From positions 248,001 through 312,000 of the forward strand of contig NZ_JAUPED010000003.1 of the NCBI RefSeq assembly GCF_030552475.1: a stretch of DNA of 64,000 bases, given 5' to 3'. Shown piece after piece: positions 39,994 to 49,800 of this stretch. Within the stretch, counting starts at the first letter, position 1. Each line of letters begins with the position of its first letter. The stretch is from Mariniflexile sp. AS56. Its GTDB lineage: Bacteria > Bacteroidota > Bacteroidia > Flavobacteriales > Flavobacteriaceae. The translations under genes and the position numbers were made by a program. The notes below the pieces were generated by a model. That model searched no databases. It was not told the origin of the DNA and saw nothing but the letters and a program-made list of their open reading frames with translations.

Positions 39994-40836
39994 ATGAGTA
40001 CAATTTATGAAAGCCGTTATGCATCAAGTCCACAAGCGGTAAAAAAGTACGATACGAAAGAGTTACGCGATGAGTTTTTAATTGATAACTTAATGCAAGC
40101 TGATAAAGTGATTCTAACATATACACACTACGATCGCTATATTGCAGGATCTGCAGTGCCAGTAGCAGGAACATTAAAACTAGAAGCTATCGACCCTTTA
40201 AAAGCACCTTATTTTTTAGAGCGTAGAGAATTGGGAATTATAAATGTTGGTGGTAATGGAACTGTTACAGTAGATGGTACAGTACACCAATTAGGTTTAA
40301 AAGATGCGCTTTACGTAGGTATGGGCAACAAAGAAGTTGTTTTTGCGAGTGAAGATGCGAACAACCCTGCTAAATTTTATTTTAATTCAGCACCAGCACA
40401 TACTAATTTTCCAACAAAAAAAGTGAGTAAGGCGCAAGCTAATAAATTAGAATTAGGTTCTTTAGAAACAGCAAATCACCGTACGGTAAACCAAATGATT
40501 ATTGGTGGTATTGTTACCACATGCCAATTACAAATGGGAATGACTGAATTAAAAACAGGAAGTGTTTGGAATACGATGCCAGCACACGTTCATGACCGTA
40601 GAATGGAGATTTATTATTATTTAGATATTCCTCAAGACCAAGCTGTTTGTCATTTTATGGGTGAGCCACAGGAAACACGTCATATTTGGATGCAAAATGA
40701 TCAAGCGGTTATTTCTCCACCATGGTCTATTCACTCGGGTTCAGGAACGTCTAATTATACCTTTATTTGGGGTATGGCAGGAGAAAATTTAGATTACGGT
40801 GACATGGATGTTGCAAAAATAACCGATTTAAGATAA
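39994..40836 (+). CDS. kduI: 5-keto-4-deoxyuronate isomerase
   Basis: A 280-residue cupin-type isomerase matching KduI in length and motifs: YESRYASSPQAVKKYDTKELRDEFLI at the start, TYTHYDRYIAGSAVP, ELGIINVGGNGTVTVDG, and the zinc-site stretch MPAHVHDRRMEIYYYLDIP followed by SPPWSIHSGSGTSNYTFIWGMAGEN. It converts 5-keto-4-deoxyuronate, the spontaneous product of unsaturated uronate, to 2,5-diketo-3-deoxygluconate. Its presence implies that the lyases of the locus release 4,5-unsaturated uronic acid termini. The unsaturated uronyl hydrolase needed before this step (GH88/GH105 type) is not in the window. kduD follows after 5 bp. Confidence 0.93.
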   Translation: MSTIYESRYASSPQAVKKYDTKELRDEFLIDNLMQADKVILTYTHYDRYIAGSAVPVAGTLKLEAIDPLKAPYFLERRELGIINVGGNGTVTVDGTVHQLGLKDALYVGMGNKEVVFASEDANNPAKFYFNSAPAHTNFPTKKVSKAQANKLELGSLETANHRTVNQMIIGGIVTTCQLQMGMTELKTGSVWNTMPAHVHDRRMEIYYYLDIPQDQAVCHFMGEPQETRHIWMQNDQAVISPPWSIHSGSGTSNYTFIWGMAGENLDYGDMDVAKITDLR

Positions 40837-40841
40837 AAGAT

Positions 40842-41636
40842 ATGAGCACAAATTTATTTGATGTAAAAGGAAAAGTAGCCTTAGTAACCGGAAGTACTCA
40901 TGGTTTAGGAATGGCTATGGCCAGAGGTTTAGGTTTAGCAGGAGCTACTATTATTGTAAATGGTAATTCTTCTCAAGCTAAGATTGATGCCGCTATTGCC
41001 GATTACCAAAAAGAAGGTATAAAAGCAGTAGGGTATAAGTTTAATGTGGTTGATGAAGAGCAAGTTAAAGAAGCCGTAGCTAAAATTGAAGCTGAAGTGG
41101 GACCAATTGATATTTTAATCAATAACGCAGGTATCATTAAGCGTACACCATTATTAGAAATGGAAGTAGCCGATTTTAGAGAGGTTATTGATATTGATTT
41201 AGTGAGTCCGTTTATTGTTTCTAAGCACGTTGTTAAAAACATGGTGCAAAGAAAACAAGGAAAGGTGATTAACATTTGCTCGATGATGAGTGAATTAGGT
41301 AGAAATAGTGTTGGTGCTTACGCAGCAGCTAAAGGCGGACTTAAAATGTTAACACAAAACATGGCTACAGAATGGGCGAAACATAACATTCAGGTAAATG
41401 GAATTGGCCCTGGTTATTTTGCAACTTCGCAAACAGAGCCTATTCGTGTTGAAGGACACCCTTTCAACGACTTTATTATCAACAGAACGCCTGCGGCTAA
41501 ATGGGGAGATCCAAACGATTTGGCAGGAGCAGCTATCTTTTTAAGTTCTAAAGCTAGTGATTTTGTAAACGGACATGTAGTATATGTGGACGGTGGTATT
41601 TTAGCAACGATAGGAAAACCTTCAAACGAAAATTAA
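40842..41636 (+). CDS. kduD: 2-deoxy-D-gluconate 3-dehydrogenase (KduD)
   Basis: A 264-residue SDR. It has cofactor motif VTGSTHGLGMAMARGLGLAGA, NNAGIIKRTPLLEM, catalytic Ser in ICSMMSELG and Tyr-x-x-x-Lys in GAYAAAKGGLKML, and the KduD-like segments MATEWAKHNIQVNGIGPGYFAT and NRTPAAKWGDPNDLAGAAIFLSS. It reduces 2,5-diketo-3-deoxygluconate to 2-keto-3-deoxygluconate (KDG). KDG kinase and KDPG aldolase, needed afterwards, are not in this window and are presumably elsewhere in the genome. The gene starts 5 bp after kduI, and the next gene starts 1 bp after its stop. Confidence 0.9.
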   Translation: MSTNLFDVKGKVALVTGSTHGLGMAMARGLGLAGATIIVNGNSSQAKIDAAIADYQKEGIKAVGYKFNVVDEEQVKEAVAKIEAEVGPIDILINNAGIIKRTPLLEMEVADFREVIDIDLVSPFIVSKHVVKNMVQRKQGKVINICSMMSELGRNSVGAYAAAKGGLKMLTQNMATEWAKHNIQVNGIGPGYFATSQTEPIRVEGHPFNDFIINRTPAAKWGDPNDLAGAAIFLSSKASDFVNGHVVYVDGGILATIGKPSNEN

Positions 41637-41637
41637 T

Positions 41638-42828
41638 ATGAAAAAAAGCGTATTTTATTTATGTGCCTTAGCAGTTGCCACACTTGTTAGTTGTGGAAAA
41701 CAAGAGAAGGGAAATGCAGTTATTACTGTAAAGAATAATTTGGATATACCACGTGCTTTTGAAACGGTAGAAATACTTAAAGCAGATTTAAATTTAAATG
41801 AAGATCAAGATTTTGAATCATTGGAGGTTCGAGATGCTTTAAAACAAATACTTGTTGTTTCTCAATTTGTAGATCAAGATGGTGATGGTGAAGCAGATGT
41901 TTTGTTGTTTCAACCTAAATTAGAACCGAATTCTGAAAAACAGTATGAGTTGGTTGTGGTAGACGCTAGTTTACAACCGGTGTCTAAACAGAACTGTTTT
42001 TCTAGGTTTGTTCCAGAACGTACCGATGATTATGCATGGGAAAACAACAAAGTCGCTTTTAGAACTTACGGACCAACGGCTCAAAAAATGATTGAGGACG
42101 AGGTTGCAGGAGGTACTTTGTCTTCTGGAATTGATGCTTGGTTAAAAAAAGTAGAGTATCCAATTATTAATAAATGGTACGCTAAAAATGATAAAAACCC
42201 AGGTGCTTACCATAAAGATTCAGGCGAAGGCTTAGATAATTTCCATGTGGGTTCTAGTAGAGGTGTAGGTGGGTCTGCAGTAAAAAAAGATTCTACGTAT
42301 TACATTTCTAAAAACTTTACATCTTGGAAAACGATTACCTCTGGACCTATTAGAACGAGTTTTGTTTTAGATTATGCCGATTGGGATGCAGATGGACAAA
42401 CCATCACTGAACAAAAACACATTTCGTTGGATTATGGAAACAACTTGTCAAGATTTGAAATTCATACAACGGGTGCTGATGTTTTATCGGTAGGTTTAAC
42501 ACTTCATGAAAATGATGGTGAAATTAATGAAAACGTTGATAGAGGTTGGGTATCTTATTGGGAACCACATGGCGATTCAGAATTAGGAACTGCTATTGTT
42601 ACTAAAGAAGGAAACATGGTGGCTTCAGAGTATTACGTAACACCATTACCAGACCGAAGTAACTTATACGCACAATTAAAAGTGGCAGACAACAAGGTGG
42701 TTTATTATGCTGGTTTCGCATGGAAAGAATCTGGGCAATATCCAACAAAAGCGTCTTGGGAGAAATACCTAAACGAATTTAGGCTTAAAATTAATAACCC
42801 ATTAGAAGTTGTTTTTAATCAACAATAA
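41638..42828 (+). CDS. DUF4861-family lipoprotein
   Basis: A 396-residue protein with a lipobox LVSC (Cys19), so it is on a membrane facing the periplasm or the cell surface. The mature part shows ITVKNNLDIPRAFETVEI, DQDGDGEADVLLFQP, RFVPERTDDYAWENNKVAFRTYGP, WYAKNDKNPGAYHKDSGEGLDNFHVGSSRGVGGSAV and a C-terminal KADNK-like beta domain. This is the DUF4861 pattern seen in PULs for uronate-containing glycans. No reaction is firmly established to my knowledge; a role in processing unsaturated or sulfated oligosaccharides is a guess. It is directly linked to kduD (1 bp) and to the ManA-type gene (12 bp). Confidence 0.8.
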   Translation: MKKSVFYLCALAVATLVSCGKQEKGNAVITVKNNLDIPRAFETVEILKADLNLNEDQDFESLEVRDALKQILVVSQFVDQDGDGEADVLLFQPKLEPNSEKQYELVVVDASLQPVSKQNCFSRFVPERTDDYAWENNKVAFRTYGPTAQKMIEDEVAGGTLSSGIDAWLKKVEYPIINKWYAKNDKNPGAYHKDSGEGLDNFHVGSSRGVGGSAVKKDSTYYISKNFTSWKTITSGPIRTSFVLDYADWDADGQTITEQKHISLDYGNNLSRFEIHTTGADVLSVGLTLHENDGEINENVDRGWVSYWEPHGDSELGTAIVTKEGNMVASEYYVTPLPDRSNLYAQLKVADNKVVYYAGFAWKESGQYPTKASWEKYLNEFRLKINNPLEVVFNQQ

Positions 42829-42840
42829 CAAGCGAATCGC

Positions 42841-43812
42841 ATGACATTATATCCAATAAAATTTACACCCCTATATAAATATAGAATATGGGGCGGAAAT
42901 AAGTTAAAAACGGTATTAAATAAAAATTATACCGAAGAGAATATCGGGGAGTCTTGGGAGATTTCAGATGTAAAAGGTGATGAAACTCTAGTGAGTGAAG
43001 GTGCTTTAGCAGGTAAGTCTTTAAGAGATCTAATAAAGGATTTTAAAGAAGATGCTGTGGGAGGCCATGTTTATAAAACATTTGGTGAGGAGTTTCCGTT
43101 GCTAATTAAATTTATTGACGCGAAAACACCGTTATCTATTCAAGTACACCCAAGTAACGAAATTGCTAAACAACGACACAATTCATTCGGTAAAAATGAG
43201 ATGTGGTATGTTATGGAAGCAGAAAAGGATGCCGAATTGATTGTTGGTTTCAACCAAGAAGTTGATAAGGAGTCTTATATTAAGGCGTTAGATTCTGGCG
43301 AGATTTTAAAAGTATTAAATAACGACACCGTTTCTAAAGGTGATACTTATTACATACCAACTGGAAGAATTCATGCCATTGGTGCAGGAGTGATGTTAGC
43401 TGAAATTCAACAAACATCGGATATCACTTATAGAATTTACGATTATGATCGCGTAGATGCTACAACCGGAAAAACAAGAGAGTTGCATACCGATTTAGCA
43501 GTAGACGTGATAGATTATAGTTTTGAAGGTAATTATAAAACCGACTATTCTATAGCTGAAAATGGTACAAATACCTTGGTACACGCGCCATATTTCAAAA
43601 CCAACATTGTAAATGTGAAAGGAACCATTGAAAAGGATTTTTCAAAATTAGATTCATTTGTAATTTACATTTGTGTTGAAGGTTCTTTAGATTTGGTTTT
43701 TGATGGCAAAGTGTATAAAGTCGCAAAAGGTGAAACGTTGTTTTTACCTGCAGCACTTAATAATGTGACCTTGAAATCTAATAATGCAGATGTGTTAGAG
43801 GTATATTACTAA
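42841..43812 (+). CDS. manA: Class I mannose-6-phosphate isomerase
   Basis: A 323-residue cupin-fold isomerase with PMI type I motifs: KFTPLYKYRIWGGNKLKTVL, GESWEISDVKGDE, the zinc ligands in SIQVHPSNEIA, KNEMWYVMEA and YIPTGRIHAIGAG, and QQTSDITYRIYDYDR. It interconverts mannose-6-phosphate and fructose-6-phosphate. As the last gene of the catabolic operon it suggests mannose is also released from the substrate, though it might instead serve capsule or GDP-sugar synthesis. No mannose kinase is visible. It ends at a strong terminator, closing the operon. Confidence 0.88.
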   Translation: MTLYPIKFTPLYKYRIWGGNKLKTVLNKNYTEENIGESWEISDVKGDETLVSEGALAGKSLRDLIKDFKEDAVGGHVYKTFGEEFPLLIKFIDAKTPLSIQVHPSNEIAKQRHNSFGKNEMWYVMEAEKDAELIVGFNQEVDKESYIKALDSGEILKVLNNDTVSKGDTYYIPTGRIHAIGAGVMLAEIQQTSDITYRIYDYDRVDATTGKTRELHTDLAVDVIDYSFEGNYKTDYSIAENGTNTLVHAPYFKTNIVNVKGTIEKDFSKLDSFVIYICVEGSLDLVFDGKVYKVAKGETLFLPAALNNVTLKSNNADVLEVYY

Positions 43813-43912
43813 TTTACTTTTAAGTTCAATAGCAGCTCTTTAATGATGCCTTGTGGTATGTGTTATTGGAGTTCGTTTAAATGAATTCATAGTAAATAGA
43901 ATTTAAATAGTC

Positions 43913-43945
43913 AATAAGGCGGGTTTTTAACCCGCCTTATTTTTT
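43913..43945 (+). terminator. Strong Rho-independent terminator closing the catabolic operon
   Basis: The 13-bp stem AATAAGGCGGGTT / AACCCGCCTTATT with loop TTT is GC-rich for this genome and is followed by T5. Confidence 0.93.
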
Positions 43946-44272
43946 ATAAAAGATTGACTTCTTCATCCTGATATCATAATAGCTCAATCAATTCTTTTTC
44001 AATTTAATTCAAATATTCATATCGAAAATTCAAGATGGGCCATTAAGTATTGATAATACCTTCAGTTAAAATTGAAAATTAATGCTTTGAGATATCCCTG
44101 AAATTGATTAATTTAATGTGCTCCAAAAGCCATTGTATAAATAATATTCGAAGTAAAGTATCTACTGTTTGGTTATTAATAATTTGAAATTTAAAACCGT
44201 AGGAATATACATTGATAATTGCTAAAGTGCCTAAAATAGTGGGTTTGTTTAGTTTAAATCATTAAAAAAGGG
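43946..44272. other. AT-rich intergenic region, no gene seen
   Basis: Together with the flanking terminator and operator this makes up the longest non-coding stretch of the window (43813-44464). I see no open frame of convincing length, RNA gene or repeat in 43946-44272. Confidence 0.5.
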
Positions 44273-44334
44273 CGATAATTTATTGTATAAGAACGATAAT
44301 TTATTGATTGTAAGCTATGTTTTTTCTTAATTAG
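44273..44334 (+). promoter_or_regulatory. PUL operator-promoter 10 (head of the SusC/D-FAS1 operon)
   Basis: Perfect 13-bp direct repeats CGATAATTTATTG (44273-44285 and 44294-44306) have a 21-bp period. A weak -7 candidate TTAATTAG (44327-44334) begins 33 bp after the downstream box start. The second base is G rather than T in both copies, unlike most other sites. The leader to ATG 44465 is about 120 nt. Confidence 0.72.
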
Positions 44335-44464
44335 CGTTAACAAATATTAACATTTCAATTCGTTGTATGTTAAATTACTGTTAACCTTAATTCAACTAAA
44401 TATTAACTGTTAAAACAAGAACTAATCACATGAAATTTTTTACTAATCTCAATTACATTAAAAT

Positions 44465-46786
44465 ATGCTAAAAAATATAACGAAAAGAACAGGTGTAATT
44501 ATGTTATTTATAATTATATCAACTTTTGGCTGTAAGCCTGATCCTCTCGAATTTGCTCGACCAAAAGATTTGGCTGGGACTATTTATTCACAGCTTGAAT
44601 CCATGGGGAATTTTAATCATTATTTACAAAGTATTGATAAAACTGAGTATAAAGCTCCTTTGGTAAAAGGTGGGTCTTGGACTATTTTCGCTCCAACAGA
44701 TGAAGCTTTTGAAAAGTTTATGCAAGCAGAAGGTTATACATCTGTAGATGATATACCATCTGATAGATTATTACATCTTGTTCAATATTCAATAATAATT
44801 AGTGGATGGAATACGAACACATTAACTTATGGTGTAAATAATACTGGTTTTTACGCGGGTAGTAATTTTAAGCGTTATACACAGTATAAAGATACTATTG
44901 AGACTATAAACACTGAAAACTATAAACTTTATGAAACAGCTAACACGCCACCTCCTGGTGTGTATAGAGTTGATCCAAGTTATGGAAGAATAAAACCTAC
45001 AACATATTTTCTTCAATCTTATTTTGATGCAAAATCTAATTTTGAAATCGCTGATTACGGATTTATGTTCCCTGGCGAAACATTTTCTCAAGATGGTATG
45101 AAGGTTTTTGAGGCCAATGTGTCACAAACTAATATTGTAGCAGAGAACGGATTAATTTATGCTTTAGATAAGGTAATTGAGCCAAGAAAAACGCAATACC
45201 AAAACCTTACTTCGGAAGAATATGGTGGAAAGTACACACGTTTTAAAGAATTATTAGAACGTTTTGGATATATGAACTTTAGAGGTAATGTGCTTAATGA
45301 AGTAACAGGTGAAACAGAACCTCTTTATTACTTGAGTTTCTTAACTGGTATTACATCTAATAATTTACCTTTTAACCCTTACGATGAAGCGTATCCAAGA
45401 TTGCTTAATAATGTGGATAGAACATTAGCAAACGGAACAGGTTTAGTAGTACCTACCAACGATGCTTTGGAAGCATACCTGCAAGGAGATAGTATTCTTG
45501 GTCAATTTTATGATTCTTATGATGATATGCCATTGGATGTACTTGGTAAATTTCTTAGTACATTTTTCTTTACAGACTTTTGGACACTTTGTCCTAGTAA
45601 CCAAGGGCAAACTTTAAATGTAGGTTTACAACCCGTAGATTACAGTTTAGATGATGTTGTAGATCAAAAGTTTTGTAGTAATGGATTTTTTGTTGGTGTA
45701 GATAAAGTGTATACCAATGCTAATTTTTCAACAATTTTAGGACCATTATTATTAGATCCTAATTACACAATTATGCTAAAAGCGGTACAAGATTTAGGTA
45801 TCGATGTAGCGTTGCAAAGTAAGGGTTCTCAATTCTCTGTATTCGGAATTAAAAATGATCAATTCGTAAATATTGCAGATCCTAACAGTGATTCAAGAAT
45901 AATAACAATAAAAGATTGGACTGAAGATTTATCTGTAATTCAAATTACGGTATCAGGCGATTCTAATGCTGCAAATAATAGAGACTACCCTATAGATATT
46001 GACAGGCCTACATCTGCTGATGTAAGTTATGTAACTACAACTTTAAAAGATATTGTTCTTAACCAAATAGTAGAAAAGTCTGTAGATCTTAATAGTAATA
46101 ACTATTATGCAACAAAAAGTGGTGAATTTATTTATGCCTCTGAAGGTAATAAAGTATCTGGTGGTGGTAATTTAAACGATCCTTCACTAGTTCTTTCAAC
46201 TAGAAATACTGATAACGGTAATTTTTATGAAATGTCTCGTCCTATAGAAAGACCTTTAAGGTTTACCTATGGTGCTTTAGTAGATAATTCAGCAACATTC
46301 TCGAAATTTATTGAAGTGATGGAAGCTGCAGCTGGTTTTGTTGCAATACCTAATAATTCAACGGATAAGTTGGTAAGCTTCTTAAATTTACAAAGAACAT
46401 TTACGTTGTTGGCACCAAATAATGTTGCCGTAAACCAAGCTATTTCAGATGGTGTTATTGTAGAGCCAAGTACTATAAGTTCTTTATCAGCTTTAGAACA
46501 AGCTATCGCAAAACAAAATCTTTTAAATTTTGCTAAAAGGCATTTTATACAACAAGCTATTCCTACAAATGGTACAACAGTAGGGTCATACCCGTCTATG
46601 TATTTTGGAAAAGTTATAGATTTTGTACCAGTTTACGATGAGTATTTATTCGAAAACGACCATGCAACATCAAATTTAACAATAAAAAAACCAGCTACTG
46701 GAGCAGTTATAACTGAAACAGGAGCCGTGACAAACCTATTGTCCAAAAGGGTAATCATTCACGAAATTGAAAATTATTTAAACTAG
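44465..46786 (+). CDS. Multi-domain fasciclin (FAS1) lipoprotein
   Basis: A 773-residue lipoprotein (lipobox STFGC, Cys23). It contains three FAS1-like units: about 37-240 (YSQLESMGNFNHYLQSI, WTIFAPTDEAFEKFM, ENGLIYALDKVIEP), about 255-430 (GTGLVVPTNDALEAYL), and about 590-773 (FSKFIEVMEAAAGF, FTLLAPNNVAVNQAI, KRVIIHEIENYL). An intervening part near 430-590 has weaker FAS1 character. FAS1 domains are adhesion and binding modules. As the first gene of the operon, 24 bp before SusC, it is likely a surface glycan-binding or SusC/D accessory lipoprotein in the position where SusE/F-type proteins occur in other PULs. No catalytic motif is visible. Ligand unknown. Confidence 0.85.
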   Translation: MLKNITKRTGVIMLFIIISTFGCKPDPLEFARPKDLAGTIYSQLESMGNFNHYLQSIDKTEYKAPLVKGGSWTIFAPTDEAFEKFMQAEGYTSVDDIPSDRLLHLVQYSIIISGWNTNTLTYGVNNTGFYAGSNFKRYTQYKDTIETINTENYKLYETANTPPPGVYRVDPSYGRIKPTTYFLQSYFDAKSNFEIADYGFMFPGETFSQDGMKVFEANVSQTNIVAENGLIYALDKVIEPRKTQYQNLTSEEYGGKYTRFKELLERFGYMNFRGNVLNEVTGETEPLYYLSFLTGITSNNLPFNPYDEAYPRLLNNVDRTLANGTGLVVPTNDALEAYLQGDSILGQFYDSYDDMPLDVLGKFLSTFFFTDFWTLCPSNQGQTLNVGLQPVDYSLDDVVDQKFCSNGFFVGVDKVYTNANFSTILGPLLLDPNYTIMLKAVQDLGIDVALQSKGSQFSVFGIKNDQFVNIADPNSDSRIITIKDWTEDLSVIQITVSGDSNAANNRDYPIDIDRPTSADVSYVTTTLKDIVLNQIVEKSVDLNSNNYYATKSGEFIYASEGNKVSGGGNLNDPSLVLSTRNTDNGNFYEMSRPIERPLRFTYGALVDNSATFSKFIEVMEAAAGFVAIPNNSTDKLVSFLNLQRTFTLLAPNNVAVNQAISDGVIVEPSTISSLSALEQAIAKQNLLNFAKRHFIQQAIPTNGTTVGSYPSMYFGKVIDFVPVYDEYLFENDHATSNLTIKKPATGAVITETGAVTNLLSKRVIIHEIENYLN

Positions 46787-46810
46787 AAAACCAACAAAAG
46801 CTTGATAAGT

Positions 46811-49800
46811 ATGAAGGATAAACACAAGTCATATTCATATGCCTTAATAATAGTGTTTGCATTGTTCTCAATGTACAACATGTCTGCACAGTCTAGAGTT
46901 ATTATTACAGGTACAGTGACCTCAGAATTGGATGAACCGTTAACAGGAGCGACAATTGCTGAAAAAGATAAAAACAATCGTATTGTAAGAGGTGTAGTTG
47001 CCGATTTCAATGGAAATTATTCCATTCAGGTTACCAATCCGGAAAACACCTTAACATTCTCATTTGTTGGATTTGTAACAAAGGAAATTGTACCAGGTAG
47101 CCAAAGAGAAATAAATATTAAATTAAAAGAAGATATTTCAGAATTAGGAGTTATCATGATACGTGCCAATAAAAAGGTATTTACAGGTGATTTTGAAATG
47201 GATAAACGCCGTATAGCTACAGCGATGGAAACCATTGATATGAAAGATATTAGTGAAACCGTTTCTACAAGTCTTGTCGATCAATTACAAGGACGTTTAA
47301 GTGGTGTGGATATTGTAGCGAGTTCAGGAGAACCTGGTGCGGGAATGTCCATCAGAATTCGTGGAACATCATCATTAAACGCTTCTTCAGAGCCGTTAAT
47401 TGTTATTAATGGTATTCCATTTGAAACAGAAGTGGATGCGCTTTTCGATTTTGGTTCTGCTGATGAGCAGCAATATGCTGCCTTAATTGGGGTTTCACCA
47501 AATGATATCGAAGAGATTTCAGTATTAAAAGATGCTGCTGCAACCGCTCAATATGGTTCTCGTGCAGCGAATGGAGTATTACTTATTAAAACAAAAAGAG
47601 GTAGTAAAGGAAAAGCGCGCTTTTCTTATAGTTATAGAGGTAGTGTTGGATGGCAACCAGAAGGAATGCCTATGTTAAATGGAGATCAATATTCAACCCT
47701 TATTAAAGAAGAACTTACTGCTGTGAATGATTTAGTAAGTCGTCCACAAATAGAGTATGATCCTAATTACGTGGACTACAATCTTTATAATAAGAACGTT
47801 AATTGGGTTGATGAAATAACGCAATTAGGTTACACACATGAAAACTTTTTAGGTGTTTCTGGTGGTGGAGAAAAATCAGCTTACCGTGTTTCTGCTAGTT
47901 ATAAAAACCAACAAGGTACTACTATTGGTAGTGGACTTAAAACCTTTACAACTAGAACTATTTTAGATTATAACATTTCGAATAAAATTTCTATTTCTAC
48001 GGAATTGGCATATACGCATGGTTCTCTAGATAGATCTTACTCAAGAGATAGTGGAGATAATAGAGGTATTAGAGCATTAGCATTAGTTAAAATGCCAAAC
48101 CAATCTATTTATGAATTAGATGAGTTTGGAAACCCAACGGATGTGTATTTTACACCTTTAAATGCGTTTCAAGGTAGTGGGTCATTTTATTACAATCCAG
48201 TAGCGATGGCAAAGTTATCTACCACCAATACTGAGAATAATAGAATTACGCCAACTTTTAGAATTAATTATAAGCCAACAAGACAGTTAACTTATCAATC
48301 TTATATCGCTTTCGATATAAACTCAGATAAAGAAACAAACTTTCTTCCTGAATCGGCATTTGGAGCAGCATGGACAAGTTCTGGTGCTAACCAAGCAAGA
48401 TTTGCAGATGGTGAATTTTTTGTAATGCGTACTGAAAATAAACTTATTTGGAATCCTAAATTAGGTGATGACCATTCTGTTTTTACAAGTGGAACCATTC
48501 AAACTTATGATAAAACAAGTCAAGGATATTCTGCAATAACAAGTAATTCTCCAAGTAGTTTAATACAAACGCCTATTGCTCAAACAAGAATTGAAGGTTC
48601 GGGTAACGGATTATCTTCTAGTTTTTCACAAAACAGATCGATAGCGTATAACTTGATGTTCAACTACCAATTTTTAGATCGCTATATTTTAAGTGGTGGT
48701 ATTCGTTCTGAAGGAAATTCTAGATTTGGTAGTAGTTATAGATATGGAACTTTCCCTAGTATTGCTGGTAAATGGATTCTTTCTGATGAACCATTTTTGG
48801 AAAAATACGATTTTATAGACGAATTAGGTCTTAGAGCCAGTTATGGTGTAAATGGTAACTCACCTAACTTTAACTACGGGCAGTATAACACCTATTCTAC
48901 ATACAATTACGATTATCTTGGTGAGCGTCCGGTATTTCCAGACAACATGGAGTTGACTGATTTAAGATGGGAAACTATCATTCAAAGTAACTTAGGACTT
49001 ACCTATTCATTTTTTAACAACCGTGTAAGTGGAGATTTAGAATTTTACAAAAAAGAAACTAAAGATTTATTAGGTAAAAACACTGCAATTCCTTCTTCAT
49101 CTGGTTTTTCAAACTTACCTTTTCTTAATTTAGGAAATATTTCTAACGAAGGTTTTGAGTTAAGTGTTAGAACAAAAATAATTCAGAACGATGATTTTTC
49201 ATTGGAAATGAATTTCAACATTGCACGTAATACCAACCTTATCACAAAAATTTCTGAAGCGCAAGATGTTGAGGACGGAGATCCTTTTGCTACAGGTCCA
49301 AATGGTTACCTTAAAAGAATCCAAGAGAATAACCCAATTGGTTCATTCTACGGTTACAGATACTTAGGTGTATATAGCACAACGGATGAATTAGTAGCAC
49401 GCGATGAAAATGGCGATATTATATACGATTTAAACGGTACACCAAAACCTATGGTGTTTAACGAAAGTAGAGAGTTTAGAGCAGGTGAGGCTAAGTATGA
49501 AGACGTAAATAATGATGGTAGTATTGACCGTTTGGATGTTGTTTACTTAGGTAACGCTAACCCTTTATTATATGGTGGTTTTGGTCCAACAATTAGATAC
49601 AAAAACTTGTCTCTAAATGCATTCTTTAATTTTAGATATAACCAAAAGGTAATAAACCTTGCTAGAATGGAAACGGAGAGTATGGATAGTTATGACAATC
49701 AAAACACAGCCGTTTTACGTAGATGGAGATTTGAAGGTGATGTAACAGATATTCCTAGTGCTGTTTTAAATAGCCCTGTGAATACATTGGCTTCCGATCG

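Noticed and set aside
4339-43812. Plain alginate utilization locus
   Set aside because: The lyases are of alginate-lyase type, but the operon encodes L-fucose catabolism, KduI/KduD, acetylesterase and sulfatase, and lacks typical PL7 or DEH-reductase partners. Alginate contains no fucose or sulfate. It remains possible for individual enzymes.
46802-46810. TTG start of the first SusC gene
   Set aside because: ATG 46811 is nine bases downstream, gives the usual signal peptide start (MKDKHK), and ATG is far more common in these genomes.
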